DNA from: an uncultured Sphingorhabdus sp.
GTDB taxonomy: Bacteria; Pseudomonadota; Alphaproteobacteria; Sphingomonadales; Sphingomonadaceae
DNA: 5,702 bases
Assembly: GCA_937873665.1 (NCBI GenBank)
Contig: CALMYW010000065.1
Location: forward strand, 1 to 5,702
Reading direction: 5' to 3'
Shown: in pieces, positions 5,528 through 5,702 of the stretch
How the letters are laid out: every line of letters starts with the position of its first letter
Position numbering within the stretch: the stretch's first letter is position 1
Notes under the pieces: model-generated
Database searches by the model: none
Seen by the model: the letters and a program-made list of their open reading frames with translations, nothing else
Told to the model about the DNA's origin: nothing
Program-made: the position numbers and the translations under genes

Positions 5528-5702
5528 GGGGCGCGCGCCTTTCCTCTCCACGCACCGGACGCGCGCCGCTCAAGCCGAACGTTCAGCGCGACCAGCGGCA
5601 GCGCCAAGAGCAAATAGATGAGAAAAATCGCGAGGTAGATCGATGTGGGCCGACCGTAGAATTGGACGAGCTGTGCTCCGGAAAAAGTGAGTTCCGTGAT
5701 CG
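5524..5702 (-). CDS. ABC transporter permease, second subunit, C-terminal fragment
   Basis: The last 58 codons of an upstream permease are readable on the minus strand, from the window edge to TGA at 5526-5524. They include TFSGAQLVQFYGRPTSIYLA, a final hydrophobic segment (IYLAIFLIYLLLALPLVAL) and a basic tail (RLERRASGAWRGKARAP). A C-terminal membrane helix ending in a RLERR-like basic stretch is typical of HEQRO-family amino acid permeases. The ATGA overlap with the next permease and the shared direction make it the partner subunit of a heterodimeric channel, as in EhuC/EhuD. The gene is cut only by the window edge; nothing suggests it is broken. Confidence 0.82.
   Translation of the reverse strand, partial: ITELTFSGAQLVQFYGRPTSIYLAIFLIYLLLALPLVALNVRLERRASGAWRGKARAP

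Noticed and set aside
5530..5539. GGCGCGCGCC self-complementary run before the permease start
   Set aside because: It has no loop and is easily explained by GC-rich coding sequence at the end of the upstream permease; not enough to call a regulatory hairpin.
1..5702. CRISPR array, tRNA, rRNA, riboswitch or attachment site
   Set aside because: I saw no spaced direct repeats, no tRNA-like cloverleaf or rRNA sequence, and nearly all of the window is accounted for by coding sequence and the IS.

Overview
The window looks like a chromosomal or megaplasmid segment of a GC-rich alphaproteobacterium. The Rhizobiales/Hyphomicrobiales are the best guess, because the IS3-family element and the EhuABCD-like transporter resemble genes common there; the sequence does not fix the taxon. 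It holds a decayed insertion sequence followed by two gene sets that face each other.

Positions 1-1024 are the 5' part (in transposase orientation, minus strand) of an IS3-family element. It contains an intact OrfA, an OrfB broken by a frameshift in a run of nine G and by a small internal deletion, and a recognisable terminal end at about 998-1024. OrfB runs off the left edge. The next 94 bases (1025-1118) carry a candidate promoter and two overlapping ATGT-N8-ACAT palindromes, which look like an operator.

Positions 1119-3321 (plus strand) encode an M20-fold hydrolase-like protein and, 52 bases later, a secreted periplasmic solute-binding protein of the EhuB (ectoine/hydroxyectoine) type. 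Positions 3338-5702 (minus strand, convergent, only 16 bases between the stop codons) encode, in transcription order, the C-terminus of a first membrane permease, a second permease, an ABC ATPase and a GntR/FCD transcriptional regulator. The stop/start overlaps (ATGA, then TAATG) show that the transporter genes form one translationally coupled operon.

Together the two arms make a plausible uptake-and-processing module. The binding protein captures a small, probably amino-acid-like solute in the periplasm, the two permeases and the ATPase import it, the M20-like protein may act on it in the cytoplasm, and the FCD regulator would sense it or a product. Two points make the module more than a routine ectoine importer. 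The binding protein appears to lack part of the ectoine aromatic box, and the M20-like protein has lost most of the acidic metal ligands of its family while keeping the fold signatures. No standard ectoine-degradation gene (eutABCDE/doe) is visible. Substrate and function are therefore open.
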